Shown: positions 1 through 9,075 of the stretch, one piece after another
How the letters are laid out: each line of letters starts with the position of its first letter
Numbering within the stretch: position 1 is the first letter of the stretch
Assembly (NCBI RefSeq): GCF_900109645.1
Contig: NZ_FOBG01000003.1
Coordinates: 62,001 to 126,000 of the forward strand
Source: Duganella sp. CF402
GTDB taxonomy: Bacteria > Pseudomonadota > Gammaproteobacteria > Burkholderiales > Burkholderiaceae_D
Reading direction: 5' to 3'
DNA: 64,000 nt
Notes under the pieces: generated by a model
What the model saw: the letters and a program-made list of their open reading frames with translations, nothing else
Told to the model about the DNA's origin: nothing
Databases searched by the model: none
Translations under genes and position numbers: made by a program

Positions 1-60
1 CGTGCGGCGCGCGAACCACGCATCCAGTCCGGCCAGGCGGGTATCGATAAATTTAAGCAT
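1..60 (-). CDS. Truncated start of an unknown leftward gene
   Basis: Reading the minus strand from position 60, an ATG opens a frame that stays open to the window edge (MLKFIDTRLAGLDAWFARRT). Only 20 codons are visible, so no family can be named. A TATAAT box lies upstream on the same strand (91-96). Together with the absence of any competing plus-strand gene before 146, this supports a real divergent gene whose remainder lies outside the window. Confidence 0.5.
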   Translation of the reverse strand, partial: MLKFIDTRLAGLDAWFARRT

Positions 61-90
61 CCGCTTGATAATGAAGCTGACAAAGGCGCT

Positions 91-96
91 ATTATA
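91..96 (-). promoter_or_regulatory. Possible -10 box (TATAAT) of the truncated leftward gene
   Basis: On the minus strand this reads TATAAT, about 30 bases upstream of the ATG at 60. No good -35 hexamer is seen at the usual distance. This is a moderate promoter guess in the divergent gap between the leftward gene and the gene at 146. Confidence 0.35.
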
Positions 97-145
97 GTTT
101 CTACCGACAACTTATTATGATAAGAGTAATGCGGTGGGAGGAGAC

Positions 146-1294
146 ATGACGCAGCTACACGCTTCGCTACGCAGCGAAGGCAAGTTGTCGCTCAACTGGA
201 CTTACCTGAACGCCATCGCCAACGGCATCTCGGCGATCGACCTCGGCGCGCTGGCCCTGCGCAACCTGCACGACGCGCACCAGTTCGTGCGCGAGTACGG
301 CTTCGACCTCGAGCAGCCGGCCGCCGTGGCGCTGATCCGCCGCGCCCATGCCGAGGCGGTGGCCTTCATCCGCTGCAGCTTCCTCACGCCCGAGCAGGCC
401 GGCCTGATCCCGCCCGAGGTGGCCGAGCCGGACGATCCGCTGCAATTGCTGGTGTACGCCTCGCTGCGCGGCCAGCATGTCGACGTGCGGCGCCTGTGGT
501 CGTGCGCCGTGCTCAAGGTGATGCACGGGATTTTCTACATCGACAACAACCTCAAGCTGCGCCACTTCCACGCCATCCGCGCGCAGGTATTCGGCACCCT
601 GGACGAGGTAATCCGCCACGACGGCGAGCAGCACTACCTGACCGACGGCGAAGTCTGCCTGCCGCTGCTGCACTACGACCGCAAGGACAACAAGGGCCGC
701 AACAGCATCCTGCTCAAGCTGCTGCAAAAGGCCGCCTACCTGGCGGCCGACATCTTCGACCACCTCGGCGTGCGGCTGGTGTTTGCCACCCGCTGCGAGT
801 GCCTGCTGGCCCTGCGCACCTTGCAGCGCGCGCATTTGCTGTCGGTCACCAATGTCGACGCCGAGCGCACCCGCAACACCCTGCTCGACCTCGACGCCGC
901 CAAGCAGGTGTTCAACAAATACCGCGCCCAGCTTGAACACAGCAAGGACTATCCGCTGGACCTGCTGCGGCAAATGGATGCCGAGCTGGCCGAGATCGCC
1001 CAGCCGCAAACCCGCTGCGACAATCCGCACAGCGGCGTCGGCTTCAACAGCATCCAGGTGACGGTGCGCAAGATGATCCACGTGCAGCAGCTCGATGCCG
1101 CGCCGGAGCAGGATTACGACGTTGGCTTCTTCTTCGAGTACGAAATCCAGCTCATGGACGAGGCCAGCTACCAGCGCAGCCTGAGCGGACCGGCCAGCCA
1201 CGAAGCCTACAAGAAACGCCAGCTCGACACCGCCCGCACCCGTGTGTTCGGTCGCGAACTGATGCGCTGGATCGCCAGCCATTCCGACGCCTGA
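146..1294 (+). CDS. Conserved hypothetical protein (TIGR04552-like)
   Basis: This is a 382-residue soluble protein without a signal peptide or membrane segment. The ATG at 146 is preferred over the in-frame GTG at 134 because GGGAGGAG (136-143) sits just upstream of it. The sequence (N-terminal LSLNWTYLNAIANGISAIDLG, then alternating charged and hydrophobic helices) resembles the conserved proteobacterial family I associate with TIGR04552. That name is from memory and no function is known to me. The gene stands alone, with a divergent partial gene upstream and an exported protein 41 bases downstream. Confidence 0.6.
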   Translation: MTQLHASLRSEGKLSLNWTYLNAIANGISAIDLGALALRNLHDAHQFVREYGFDLEQPAAVALIRRAHAEAVAFIRCSFLTPEQAGLIPPEVAEPDDPLQLLVYASLRGQHVDVRRLWSCAVLKVMHGIFYIDNNLKLRHFHAIRAQVFGTLDEVIRHDGEQHYLTDGEVCLPLLHYDRKDNKGRNSILLKLLQKAAYLAADIFDHLGVRLVFATRCECLLALRTLQRAHLLSVTNVDAERTRNTLLDLDAAKQVFNKYRAQLEHSKDYPLDLLRQMDAELAEIAQPQTRCDNPHSGVGFNSIQVTVRKMIHVQQLDAAPEQDYDVGFFFEYEIQLMDEASYQRSLSGPASHEAYKKRQLDTARTRVFGRELMRWIASHSDA

Positions 1295-1335
1295 ATAGTG
1301 CGCCGCGCGCGGCGGCATCGTCCTACCATAGGACC

Positions 1336-2121
1336 GTGAAGCGTATCCTGTTCACGGCGGCCTTGCTGGCAGCAAGCCTGGCCGCTGCCCAACCCGCCGC
1401 CCGTCACGCGCCCAGCGTCACGGTATCGGCTACGCGCGATCCGGTCGACAAGTCGTATCGCAAGATGATCGCCGGCATGGAAATGTTTGAGCGCCGGCAC
1501 GCGCTGGCGCCGCAGGCCACGCTGCGCTTCCAGTTGCTGCCGCGCCTGCCGGGCACAGGACTCGATGGCGTCACGCTGCGCGTGGCGGGCGACACCGTCT
1601 CGCTGCCGGTGCCGGTGGCGCCCGACCACAGCTTCACGCTGGAACGCAACGAGCAAGCCCTGCAGGAAGATGCGGCTGTCATCGCCAGCAGCAAGGCCAG
1701 CACGCTGACGTGGCGTGCGCAAGTGCGCAGCCCCAACGTGCCGGACGGCATGCGCCGCCTCGGCGATTTGCGGCTCGAATGCCTGGTCGGCGTGGAGGCG
1801 GGGCTGCTGTCCAACAACGCGCAGTGGTTCGCCTGGCTCGGTGAACTGTTCACCAGCGCTGACAGCGTCTGCAACGCCGCCGATGGCAACTACCTGTTTT
1901 TCGCCGCCCGTCCGCTGGCCGGCGTTACCCTGTTCGACGGCAACCGCAGCGCCAACCTTCCCGCCAGCGCGCTGTATGCCGGCGGCACGCAAAGCCCGGC
2001 CTCGCTGCGCTTTTGCGATTGCGAGGCGCTGCTCGACCGCAGCTACTACGCACCGATCTGGGACCGCAGCTGGTCCGACGAAACCCTGCTAAGCTTCAAG
2101 CACCGCGACCCACTGGAATGA
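1336..2121 (+). CDS. Exported hypothetical protein
   Basis: The 261-residue product starts with a GTG preceded by AGGA. It has a clear Sec signal peptide (MKRILFTAALLAASLAAAQ, cleavage probably after residue 18-19). The mature part is rich in beta-strand-like segments and has four cysteines (L-E-C, S-V-C, F-C-D-C), which could form disulphides in the periplasm. No family is recognised. Its stop overlaps the ATG of the next gene (ATGA at 2118-2121), so the two are probably translated together. Confidence 0.65.
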   Translation: MKRILFTAALLAASLAAAQPAARHAPSVTVSATRDPVDKSYRKMIAGMEMFERRHALAPQATLRFQLLPRLPGTGLDGVTLRVAGDTVSLPVPVAPDHSFTLERNEQALQEDAAVIASSKASTLTWRAQVRSPNVPDGMRRLGDLRLECLVGVEAGLLSNNAQWFAWLGELFTSADSVCNAADGNYLFFAARPLAGVTLFDGNRSANLPASALYAGGTQSPASLRFCDCEALLDRSYYAPIWDRSWSDETLLSFKHRDPLE

Positions 2122-2528
2122 CCATCATGAACCTGATCCCCACCTTGCGCCTGGCTGCGGCCAGCCTGCTCATGCTGACCGCCTGCGCCAGCGCCCAGCC
2201 GCCGACGGAAGCACTCTGGAAAAAAATCCAGGCCGCCAACAGCGACCAGCGCTGCGATAACAGCAGCCAGTGCCACAGTCTGGGCGTCGGTTCCAAGGCC
2301 TGCGGCGGACCAGAAAACTACATCGCCTGGTCGAGCAAGAGCGGCGACGGCGCCCAGCTCAAGGCCCTGGTTGAACAGCACGCCGCCGCCCGCCGTGATG
2401 ACGACAAACGGCTGGGCATGATGTCGACCTGCTCCATCGTCAGCGATCCCGGCGCCAGCTGCCGCGCCGGCGTGTGCGTCGTCAACGAACGCAGCATCAT
2501 GCCGCCGGGCCAGGCCAACAGCAAATAA
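2118..2528 (+). CDS. Small cysteine-rich lipoprotein
   Basis: The 136-residue product starts at ATG 2118, overlapping the upstream stop by four bases. A second possible start is ATG 2127. The leader ends in the lipobox LTAC, so the protein is probably a lipoprotein. The mature part contains six cysteines in a pattern (RCDNSSQC, KACGG, STC, SCRAGVC) suggesting a small disulphide-stabilised domain. Function is unknown. Coupling to the exported protein upstream suggests the pair act together in the envelope. Confidence 0.65.
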   Translation: MTIMNLIPTLRLAAASLLMLTACASAQPPTEALWKKIQAANSDQRCDNSSQCHSLGVGSKACGGPENYIAWSSKSGDGAQLKALVEQHAAARRDDDKRLGMMSTCSIVSDPGASCRAGVCVVNERSIMPPGQANSK

Positions 2529-2558
2529 AAAAACCCGCGTCGTACTGCACGCGGGTTT
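2526..2558. terminator. Bidirectional rho-independent terminator
   Basis: Perfect 10-bp stem AAACCCGCGT / ACGCGGGTTT (2531-2540 and 2549-2558) with an 8-base loop. The A-run at 2526-2533 becomes a T-run on the minus strand. The hairpin therefore ends the leftward subtilisin gene well and probably also ends the rightward lipoprotein gene. Confidence 0.8.
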
Positions 2559-2576
2559 GAGCGGGAGACTGCTAAC

Positions 2577-5500
2577 TTAGAACGCCAGCGCTTGCTTCTT
2601 GCTCGAGTTCTGGAACAGCGGCAGCGGATCGGTGGCGTCAACATCGATCACGGTGGTGCCCTGCTTGACGCCGCTCAGCAGGAAGTTCACCGCGCCCACG
2701 TAGCGCTTGCCGGTCGCCAGGCCCGACCAGCTCATGCCCACGCTGGCGGTGCCGCCGATGGTGGCCGAGCTTGGCACGTTGACCTTGAAGTTGCCGCCGG
2801 TCGAGGCCGAGTTCACCAGCCAGCTCGACAGCGCGTAGGTCGCCGAACCGCCGCGCGGCGCGTAACCGATGACGCACACCTTGTAGTCGCCAGCGGCTGG
2901 ATTCAGCAGCTGCACCGACTCGTTGGCGGTGTCGCCGCCGCTGCTGCCGACCACGGTCGAACCCTTGATCACCACCAGGTCCAGGTCGCTCAGGCCGGAG
3001 GTCGCACCGCTCACCTCAGCATCGAACAGCGAGAAGCGCGCGGCAATGGTGCCGGCCGGGATGCTGACCGTGTGCAGGTTGACGCCAGCCGAACCGCCGG
3101 CCGCGCACTGCGCATTGGCGGTCGACAGGCTGGAGCCCTGCACCACGGTGCGGGTGTCCTGCGAGGCTGGAATCAGGCCGCCCTTGACCGCACTCAGGGT
3201 GCCGGCAAAACCGGTGCCCACGGTGATGATCTTGCTGCCCGAAGTCGCTTCGCTGTACACGCCCGAGGTCACCGCCAGCGCGCTGCCGCGCACGGTCAGC
3301 GGGCTGCGCACGGTGTGGCTGCCATCGCTCCACACCAGCTTGCCGTAGGCCCAGGTATCGACCGGCGCATCGACGCGGGTGATCTTCACCGTGAAGGTGG
3401 CCTTGGCGCCGGCCGCCAGCACCAGCTGCGACGGCGCCACTTGCACCGTGTAGCCCGGCACCGAAGCGGTGGCGTTGTAGGTGGCGGTGGTGCTGCCGAC
3501 GTTGGTGACGGTACGGGTCAGGGTCATCGAGCCCAGCACGTTGCCGGCGGTCAGCGAGGCCAGGTTCAGGTTCTGCGCCGCGATCGAGCCGCCGAACGCG
3601 CTGCACTGCGACGTCGAGTAGATCAGGCCCTGGCCGCACAGGAAGCGTGCGTAGTCGATCGGCGCGATGTCGTACACCAGGCCCGGATCGGCCGCCGAGG
3701 TCGGCTTGATGTGGCCGGCGCCCTGGCCCCACGGCAGCGTGCCGGTGTTCTTGGCGGTCGCATCCCACGCCACGCCGCTGGTCAGGCCGTCGGTGTAGGT
3801 GTCGTAGGCGGTGGTCATCAGGGCCGACTTGATGGCGGCCGGGGTCCAGTCAGGGTGGCGCTGTTTCAGCAGCGCCGCCACGCCCGCCACGTGCGGCGAG
3901 GCCATCGAGGTGCCGGTGTAGAACGCCCAGTCGGCGATCGGCGATGGATCGCCGGCCGCGACCGCATTGCGCTGGTCCTTGCTCAGGCCGGCGGTAACGG
4001 CGGCCAGGATGTCGGTGCCCGGTGCGGTCAGGTCCGGCTTCAGGATGTTGGCGTTGGCCACGTTCGGGCCGCGCGACGAGGAGCCGTTCATGATCGGCGC
4101 CTTGACGCTGGTATCGACCGTAGCGCGCAGGTTGCCCAGCGCGCCAGTGGCCGAGGTCGGATTGGCCGCCACGTAGTCCTTGACGATCTTGCCGTTTTCC
4201 TTGGTGATGTGCACGGTCGACACGGTGTGCGGCTGGCTCAGGATGGTCGATGCGCCGCCTTCCACGTTGGCGATGATCACACCCACTGCGCCGGCGGTCT
4301 TGCCGTTGGCGCTCTTGTTGACCAGCACGTTGTTGCCGCGGTCGCACACCAGTACCTTGCCGGTGACCTTGGCCGGATCGAGCAGCGCCGACAGGCCGTC
4401 GGCGGCGCCGAAGCACTGTGCCAGCTGGGCCGGATCGGCGCCGGCCAGGCCGGCGTCCCTGGACAGGATCAGCGGCGCGGACGGGGTGTTGGCGTTGCCC
4501 GAGGTGCCGGTCACGGTGGCGCCGTTGCCCAGCGTAGCGTCGCCGAGGTAGATGCGGTCATGGGTCGAGTTGCCGACCGTGGTCAGCCACGGGCTGATGT
4601 GGGCCACCGGGGCCGGCGCGGTCGCGGTCGGACCGGAGTTGCCGGCCGAAGCCGCCACGAACACGCCCGCTGCGGCCGCGCCGAAGAAGGCTTGCTCGGT
4701 CGCCTCGTTGAAGGTGCCGCCGCCCGCGCTCGGGCCGATCGAGAAGTTGATGACGTTGACGCCATCCTTGACCGCCTGGTTGATGGCGGCCACGCTGTTG
4801 GCGGTGGCGCAGCCGTTCTTGGCGGTCACGCCGTCGGTCCAGCACACCTTGTAGGCGGCGATGCGGGCGCGCGGCGCCACGCCGGAGGTGCGGCCCAGGT
4901 TGACGCCGCCGGTTTGCACCAGTACCTTGTCGTTGCCGCCGGCCGTGCTCGAGGTGTGGCTGCCGTGGCCGCCCGAACCTTCCGTACCAGCCACCGAATC
5001 GCGCGCCGAGTTGAACTCGGTCCAGTGCAGGGTTTGCGAAGCTTGCTTGTAGAAGCGCGCACCGATCAGCTTGTTGTTGCAGTTGGCCACGCTGAAGCCT
5101 TCGCCGGCGTCGCAGTTGCCCTTCCAGGTAGCCGGCGGCGCGCCGTAGGCCAGCGTGCTGCCGCTGTGGCTAGGGTTGCCGTTCTCGTCGACGCGGTCGG
5201 CGTAGCTGGCGTTTTCCGGCCAGATGCCGCCGTCGACGATGCCGATCACGATGTCCTCGCCGGACGCGCCCTTGCCGCCCAGCTGCTCCCACAGGCCGCC
5301 GGCCTTGTCGAGGCCGATGAAGGAATTGACGTAGCTGTCATCGAGCTGCATCACCGAGTCGGCGGTGATGGCGGCCACGCCGCTGTTCTTTTTCAGCGCG
5401 CGCACTTCATCGTCGGTCAGCAGCGCGGCAAAGCCGTTGAACACCACATCGTACTTGTGGGTCACTTCGGCGTTGGCGACGGTGCTGATGACGTCGTTCT

Positions 5501-5738
5501 GTTTGGCGTCCAGGTAGCTGATGTAGGCCTGCACGTCGGCGGCGTCGACATTCAGGCGCTGGCCCTGCGCCGGCATGGTGGCGGCCAGGCCGGCCACCTG
5601 GCCGGTGTAGGTGGCGGCCGGCTTGTCGACCAGCTGCACGATATAGGATTTGCGCTCGGCTTCCGCGTGGGCGCTGGCGGCCAGCGCCGACAGCATCAGC
5701 AAGACGCCGGTGGCGACGGGACGAAGTTTGATTTTCAT
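2577..5738 (-). CDS. Secreted S8 (subtilisin) peptidase with PA and C-terminal domains
   Basis: This 1053-residue protein has a signal peptide (1-25), an I9-type propeptide (about 30-135) and an S8A catalytic domain. The triad is visible as Asp169 (IVDGG), His258 (GGHGSH) and Ser611 (GTSMASPH), with oxyanion Asn367 (AGNSGP). A PA domain is inserted at about 420-540. A Fn3-like domain and a pre-peptidase C-terminal-type beta domain follow. It should hydrolyse extracellular protein. It starts 15 bases after the stop of the PEP-CTERM gene, with GGGAG as ribosome site, so the two form an operon. All catalytic residues are intact. Confidence 0.95.
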   Translation of the reverse strand: MKIKLRPVATGVLLMLSALAASAHAEAERKSYIVQLVDKPAATYTGQVAGLAATMPAQGQRLNVDAADVQAYISYLDAKQNDVISTVANAEVTHKYDVVFNGFAALLTDDEVRALKKNSGVAAITADSVMQLDDSYVNSFIGLDKAGGLWEQLGGKGASGEDIVIGIVDGGIWPENASYADRVDENGNPSHSGSTLAYGAPPATWKGNCDAGEGFSVANCNNKLIGARFYKQASQTLHWTEFNSARDSVAGTEGSGGHGSHTSSTAGGNDKVLVQTGGVNLGRTSGVAPRARIAAYKVCWTDGVTAKNGCATANSVAAINQAVKDGVNVINFSIGPSAGGGTFNEATEQAFFGAAAAGVFVAASAGNSGPTATAPAPVAHISPWLTTVGNSTHDRIYLGDATLGNGATVTGTSGNANTPSAPLILSRDAGLAGADPAQLAQCFGAADGLSALLDPAKVTGKVLVCDRGNNVLVNKSANGKTAGAVGVIIANVEGGASTILSQPHTVSTVHITKENGKIVKDYVAANPTSATGALGNLRATVDTSVKAPIMNGSSSRGPNVANANILKPDLTAPGTDILAAVTAGLSKDQRNAVAAGDPSPIADWAFYTGTSMASPHVAGVAALLKQRHPDWTPAAIKSALMTTAYDTYTDGLTSGVAWDATAKNTGTLPWGQGAGHIKPTSAADPGLVYDIAPIDYARFLCGQGLIYSTSQCSAFGGSIAAQNLNLASLTAGNVLGSMTLTRTVTNVGSTTATYNATASVPGYTVQVAPSQLVLAAGAKATFTVKITRVDAPVDTWAYGKLVWSDGSHTVRSPLTVRGSALAVTSGVYSEATSGSKIITVGTGFAGTLSAVKGGLIPASQDTRTVVQGSSLSTANAQCAAGGSAGVNLHTVSIPAGTIAARFSLFDAEVSGATSGLSDLDLVVIKGSTVVGSSGGDTANESVQLLNPAAGDYKVCVIGYAPRGGSATYALSSWLVNSASTGGNFKVNVPSSATIGGTASVGMSWSGLATGKRYVGAVNFLLSGVKQGTTVIDVDATDPLPLFQNSSKKQALAF

Positions 5739-5753
5739 GTGCGGGCTCCCGGT

Positions 5754-6491
5754 TCAGGCGTGGTTGTTCTTGTTGGCGCGACGGCGCACCACCAGGCTGA
5801 TCGCAGCCAGGCCCAGGCCCAGCATGGCGTAGCTCTCTGGCTCCGGTACCGGCGCCAGGGTCAGGTTGTCGAACGCAAACTGGGCCTGGTTGTCGGATGG
5901 ATTGATGCAGCTGGTGTCGGTGAAGATGCAGGAACTGATGGTGACGCTGCTGAACGAGGTGCTGCCGAACTTGGACGCCAGGTCGGCGCTGAGGAACGGC
6001 GACTTGCCGCCGGCCAGTGCCGGGAAGTCGAAGGCGTAGGTGACGGTGCCGCCGCTGGTGGTGGTGCCGGTGACGGTCAGCTGGCCGTAGGAATAGCCGG
6101 GCAGGTTGTCGACCGGCGCCAGGAAGGCGTAGTCGATGCTGCCGAGGCGGAAGGCCTTGCTGTCGCCGCGCGCAATGTTCACGCTGCCGTCGTTGACGCC
6201 GAGGTAGTACATGCTGCTGTTGCCGCTCGGGCAGGCGGCGATGGCGCACAGGTAAGGGTCGCCGCCGTAGCCGATGGCGCCGGCAAAGCCGGTGCCGCCC
6301 GGGCCGGCCGTCGGCGTGTCGATCACGGTGAAGTGGTAGTCGCCGGCATCGAAGGTATCGAGGCCGTTGTAGGTGTTGGATTCGAGGGAGTCAAAATCGA
6401 TGGTGTCGGCCATGACTGGCGCGGCGCTCATCAGTGCGAGTGCACCGATCACGGCCGCCCCGGCTTTTTTCAGCGGGATGAAGTCGTTCAT
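5754..6491 (-). CDS. PEP-CTERM sorting domain protein
   Basis: The ATG at 6491 is chosen because it begins a proper signal peptide (MNDFIPLKKAGAAVIGALALM..ADT); the open frame extends further upstream without support. The 245-residue product has a beta-rich middle with two cysteine pairs. It ends in VPEPESYAMLGLGLA followed by RRRANKNNHA, the PEP motif, hydrophobic helix and basic tail recognised by exosortase. It should be surface-attached or secreted after processing. It is first in an operon with the S8 peptidase. Its own function is unknown. Confidence 0.9.
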   Translation of the reverse strand: MNDFIPLKKAGAAVIGALALMSAAPVMADTIDFDSLESNTYNGLDTFDAGDYHFTVIDTPTAGPGGTGFAGAIGYGGDPYLCAIAACPSGNSSMYYLGVNDGSVNIARGDSKAFRLGSIDYAFLAPVDNLPGYSYGQLTVTGTTTSGGTVTYAFDFPALAGGKSPFLSADLASKFGSTSFSSVTISSCIFTDTSCINPSDNQAQFAFDNLTLAPVPEPESYAMLGLGLAAISLVVRRRANKNNHA

Positions 6492-6555
6492 TGTCTGCCT
6501 TGTGGTAAAGGGATGAGCCATGACTCGCCCGGTCGGTCGCCTGAGAGAGCCCTGA

Positions 6556-6575
6556 TTACTTTTTTTAAAAAGTAA
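6556..6575. repeat. Perfect inverted repeat upstream of PEP-CTERM gene
   Basis: TTACTTTTT (6556-6564) and AAAAAGTAA (6567-6575) are exact reverse complements separated by two bases. It lies about 65 bases upstream of the PEP-CTERM start. It could be an operator or a leader hairpin. The sequence alone does not decide. Confidence 0.45.
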
Positions 6576-6762
6576 CAATCAATATAGCCAAACCCCTTGC
6601 GCAAAGTAACGAAAGATTAACTTTTATTATTTGATTATCTTTTCAAAAACCAAATAAAATCCTGCTTGCACTATGAAAGTTTTGTCATCATCTGGTCATC
6701 AAAGTATGCTCGGCAGGTTGTATTTTCGTTGTAATTGTGCAAAAACTTCTTGGAATAGACGT

Positions 6763-6789
6763 AAAAAAGGCCAGCCCGTGGGGCTGGCC
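6763..6789 (-). terminator. Rho-independent terminator of the S9 peptidase gene
   Basis: Nine-bp perfect stem GGCCAGCCC / GGGCTGGCC (6769-6777, 6781-6789) with a GTG loop. The six A residues at 6763-6768 form a T-run in the leftward direction. This is a strong terminator about 120 bases past the stop of the S9 gene. Confidence 0.85.
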
Positions 6790-6860
6790 TGCGATGGTAC
6801 GATGACTGGCCGATGAAAATATTGTTATAACTTTCCCGGCAACAATATCGGCCTTGTTTC

Positions 6861-6915
6861 TTGCTTATTTCTTGCTTATTTCTTGCTTATTTCTTGCTTA
6901 TTTCTTGCTTATTTC
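6861..6915. repeat. Five tandem copies of an 11-bp repeat over the S9 stop codon
   Basis: TTGCTTATTTC is repeated exactly five times in register (6861-6915). The last copy covers the stop codon of the leftward S9 gene (TAA at 6909-6911). Read leftward, each unit (GAAATAAGCAA) carries a TAA. Perfect short repeats like this can gain or lose units by replication slippage. Confidence 0.9.
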
Positions 6916-8963
6916 TTGATATACGTATCCAGCCAGTCGATCACCGTGTGGTGCCACAGCACCGAGTTGGCCGGCTTCAGCACCCAGTGGTTCTCGTCCG
7001 GGAAGAACAGGAACTTGCTCGGAATGCCCTGGCGCTGCAGCGCGGTAAACGTGCCCAGGCCTTGCGCGGTCGGGATGCGGAAATCGAGATCGCCTTGCAC
7101 CACCAGCATCGGGGTCTTCCAGTTCTTCACCTTCAGCGCCGGGTTGAACTTCTCGTGCAGTTCCGGCACCTCGTAGTACGGGCCGCCGTTCTCCCACTCG
7201 GTGAACCAGATCTCTTCGGTCGAATAGGCCATGCCGCGCGTGTCGAACACGCCGTCGTGGTTGACGATGCACTTGAAGCCGTCGGACCAGTTGCCGGCAA
7301 TCCAGTTCATCATGAAGCCGCCGTAGGAGGCGCCCAGCGCGCAGCTGTGCTCGCGGTCCAGCCACGGGAACTTCTGCACCGCTGCGGCCAGGCCTTTTTG
7401 CAAGTCTTCCAGCGGCTTGCCGCCCCAGTCGCCGCTGATCGAGTCGGTGAACTTCTGGCCGTAGCCGGTCGAGCCGTGGAAATCGATGAACACGGTGGCG
7501 TAGCCGGCGCCGGCGTACACCTGCGGATTCCAGCGGTAGCTCCACGAGTTGCCGAAGCTGCCCTGCGGACCGCCGTGCACCAGGAAGGCCACCGGATACT
7601 TACGGCCCGGCTGCGCGTTCCACGGCTTCATCACGTGGCCGTACACCGTGTCGCCGTTGGCGCCGGTGAAGGAGAACTGCTGGTACTCGCCGAACTTGAC
7701 GTCGGCCAGCGCGGCTTCGTTCAGGTGGGTCAGCTGCTGGGCCTTGTCGGCGGTGCCGCCCAGCTTGAACTGGTACAGCTGCGCGCCGGACGCCAGGTTG
7801 GCTTGCGCGATCACCACCGTGTCTTTCGCTACATCGAAGCCGCTGACGTAACCCTTGCTGGTCAGCGCCGTCACCTTGCCGCTGGCGGCGTCGATGGAGA
7901 ACAGGCGGTGCTGGCCGATATCGTCGGCGTTGGCCAGGATGGCCTTGCTGTCCGGGGTCCAGCGGAAGTCCGCGATCGAGCGGTCCCAGCTGTCCGCCAC
8001 GGTGCGCTTCTTGCCGGTCGCGACATCGATCAGCACCAGGTGGAAGCGGTCGGCCTCGAAGGTCGGCTTGTCCATTGCCACGTAGGCCAGGGTCTTGCCG
8101 TCCGGCGAGTAGATGGCCTTGGTGTCCCAGGCCTGGTTGTCGGCGGTCAGGTTCTTCGGCTCGCCGCCGGTGACCGGCACCGTGTAGACATCGAAGTTGG
8201 TCGACCAGGCTTCGGTCTTGCCGGCGATGCGGGCCGAGAACGCCACGGTCCTGCCGTCCGGGCTGAAGTGGTATTCGTCATGGTCGCCGAACGGCTTGGA
8301 CGGCACATCACCGTCGAGCTTGCCGCTGAGGCTGACCGGCTCGGCGCTGACCTTGCCGGTCGCGTCGATCGGCGCCGAGTACAGCACATTGTTGCGGCCG
8401 TCGGCCCAGGTATCCCAGTGGCGCACGAACAGCTTGTCGTAGACCTTGCCGCTGGCCTTGACCCTGGCTTGTTCGTCCGCGCGCTTCTTGCTGCAGGCGA
8501 GGTCGGCGCATTCGCGGTACACGGCCATGCTAAACAGCAGGCGGTCGCCCTGTGGCGACAGGCGGAAGTTATCGACGTCCAGCGGCAGGTCGGTCACCTT
8601 GCTGGCTTCGCCGCCGGCCAGTGGCAAGCGCCATACCTGCGACGAACCGGAGCGGCCCGACAGGAAGTAAATCGCGTCGCCGTTGGGCGACCATTCCGGA
8701 TCGGTGGCGCTGGCGGCGGCCTGGGTCAGGCGCACCGGCGCCGCTTTCGGGTTGCGCAGATCCAGCAGCCACAACTGGGTGTTGCCACGGTTCTTGTCCA
8801 TGTCGGTGGTGCGCACCGTGTAGACCACGCGGCTGGCGTCGGGCGACAGCACTGGGCTGCCGACGCGCTCCATCTTGACCAGATCTTCAACAGTGAAGCC
8901 GCGCGGCGCGGCCATCGCGCTGGACGCCATCGCGGCGCCCAACAGCAGCAAAGGGATTCTCAT
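6909..8963 (-). CDS. S9 family peptidase (acylaminoacyl / dipeptidyl peptidase type)
   Basis: The 684-residue exported protein has a signal peptide (1-18), a WD40-like beta-propeller (about 25-400) with repeated SPDG/SPNG blade motifs, and a C-terminal alpha/beta hydrolase. The catalytic triad is Ser546 (GASYGGF), Asp627 (GDLDFRIP) and His659 (ENHW). It probably trims peptides in the periplasm. It lies 112 bases downstream of the binding-type protein gene on the same strand. Its 3' end is built from the 11-bp tandem repeat. Confidence 0.92.
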   Translation of the reverse strand: MRIPLLLLGAAMASSAMAAPRGFTVEDLVKMERVGSPVLSPDASRVVYTVRTTDMDKNRGNTQLWLLDLRNPKAAPVRLTQAAASATDPEWSPNGDAIYFLSGRSGSSQVWRLPLAGGEASKVTDLPLDVDNFRLSPQGDRLLFSMAVYRECADLACSKKRADEQARVKASGKVYDKLFVRHWDTWADGRNNVLYSAPIDATGKVSAEPVSLSGKLDGDVPSKPFGDHDEYHFSPDGRTVAFSARIAGKTEAWSTNFDVYTVPVTGGEPKNLTADNQAWDTKAIYSPDGKTLAYVAMDKPTFEADRFHLVLIDVATGKKRTVADSWDRSIADFRWTPDSKAILANADDIGQHRLFSIDAASGKVTALTSKGYVSGFDVAKDTVVIAQANLASGAQLYQFKLGGTADKAQQLTHLNEAALADVKFGEYQQFSFTGANGDTVYGHVMKPWNAQPGRKYPVAFLVHGGPQGSFGNSWSYRWNPQVYAGAGYATVFIDFHGSTGYGQKFTDSISGDWGGKPLEDLQKGLAAAVQKFPWLDREHSCALGASYGGFMMNWIAGNWSDGFKCIVNHDGVFDTRGMAYSTEEIWFTEWENGGPYYEVPELHEKFNPALKVKNWKTPMLVVQGDLDFRIPTAQGLGTFTALQRQGIPSKFLFFPDENHWVLKPANSVLWHHTVIDWLDTYIKK

Positions 8964-9075
8964 TCGGTGGATCTCCGATGTTATTAAAAAAATACCGGCT
9001 TATGGCCGGGCATCGGACATCATACCAAGAGCGGGCCCGGCGGGCGTAGGCTTGTTACACGCTTGTTACTTTGCG

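Larger units (their letters stand above)
6492..6908. other. AT-rich intergenic regulatory region
   Basis: No gene is seen in this 417-bp stretch. It holds, from left to right: the promoter side of the PEP-CTERM/S8 operon including a perfect 9-bp inverted repeat (6556-6575); a long AT-rich section to about 6760; the terminator of the S9 gene (6763-6789); and the first part of the 11-bp tandem repeat array. It is far more AT-rich than flanking coding DNA. Confidence 0.6.

Noticed and set aside
2592-6575. A 1327-codon open frame on the plus strand opposite the subtilisin and PEP-CTERM genes
   Set aside because: Its translation is a low-complexity His/Arg/Gly/Val-rich sequence typical of the strand opposite a GC-rich gene. 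The opposite strand has complete catalytic motifs, a signal peptide and a PEP-CTERM end.
6861-6915. A CRISPR array
   Set aside because: The units are directly contiguous 11-mers without spacers, far below CRISPR repeat length.
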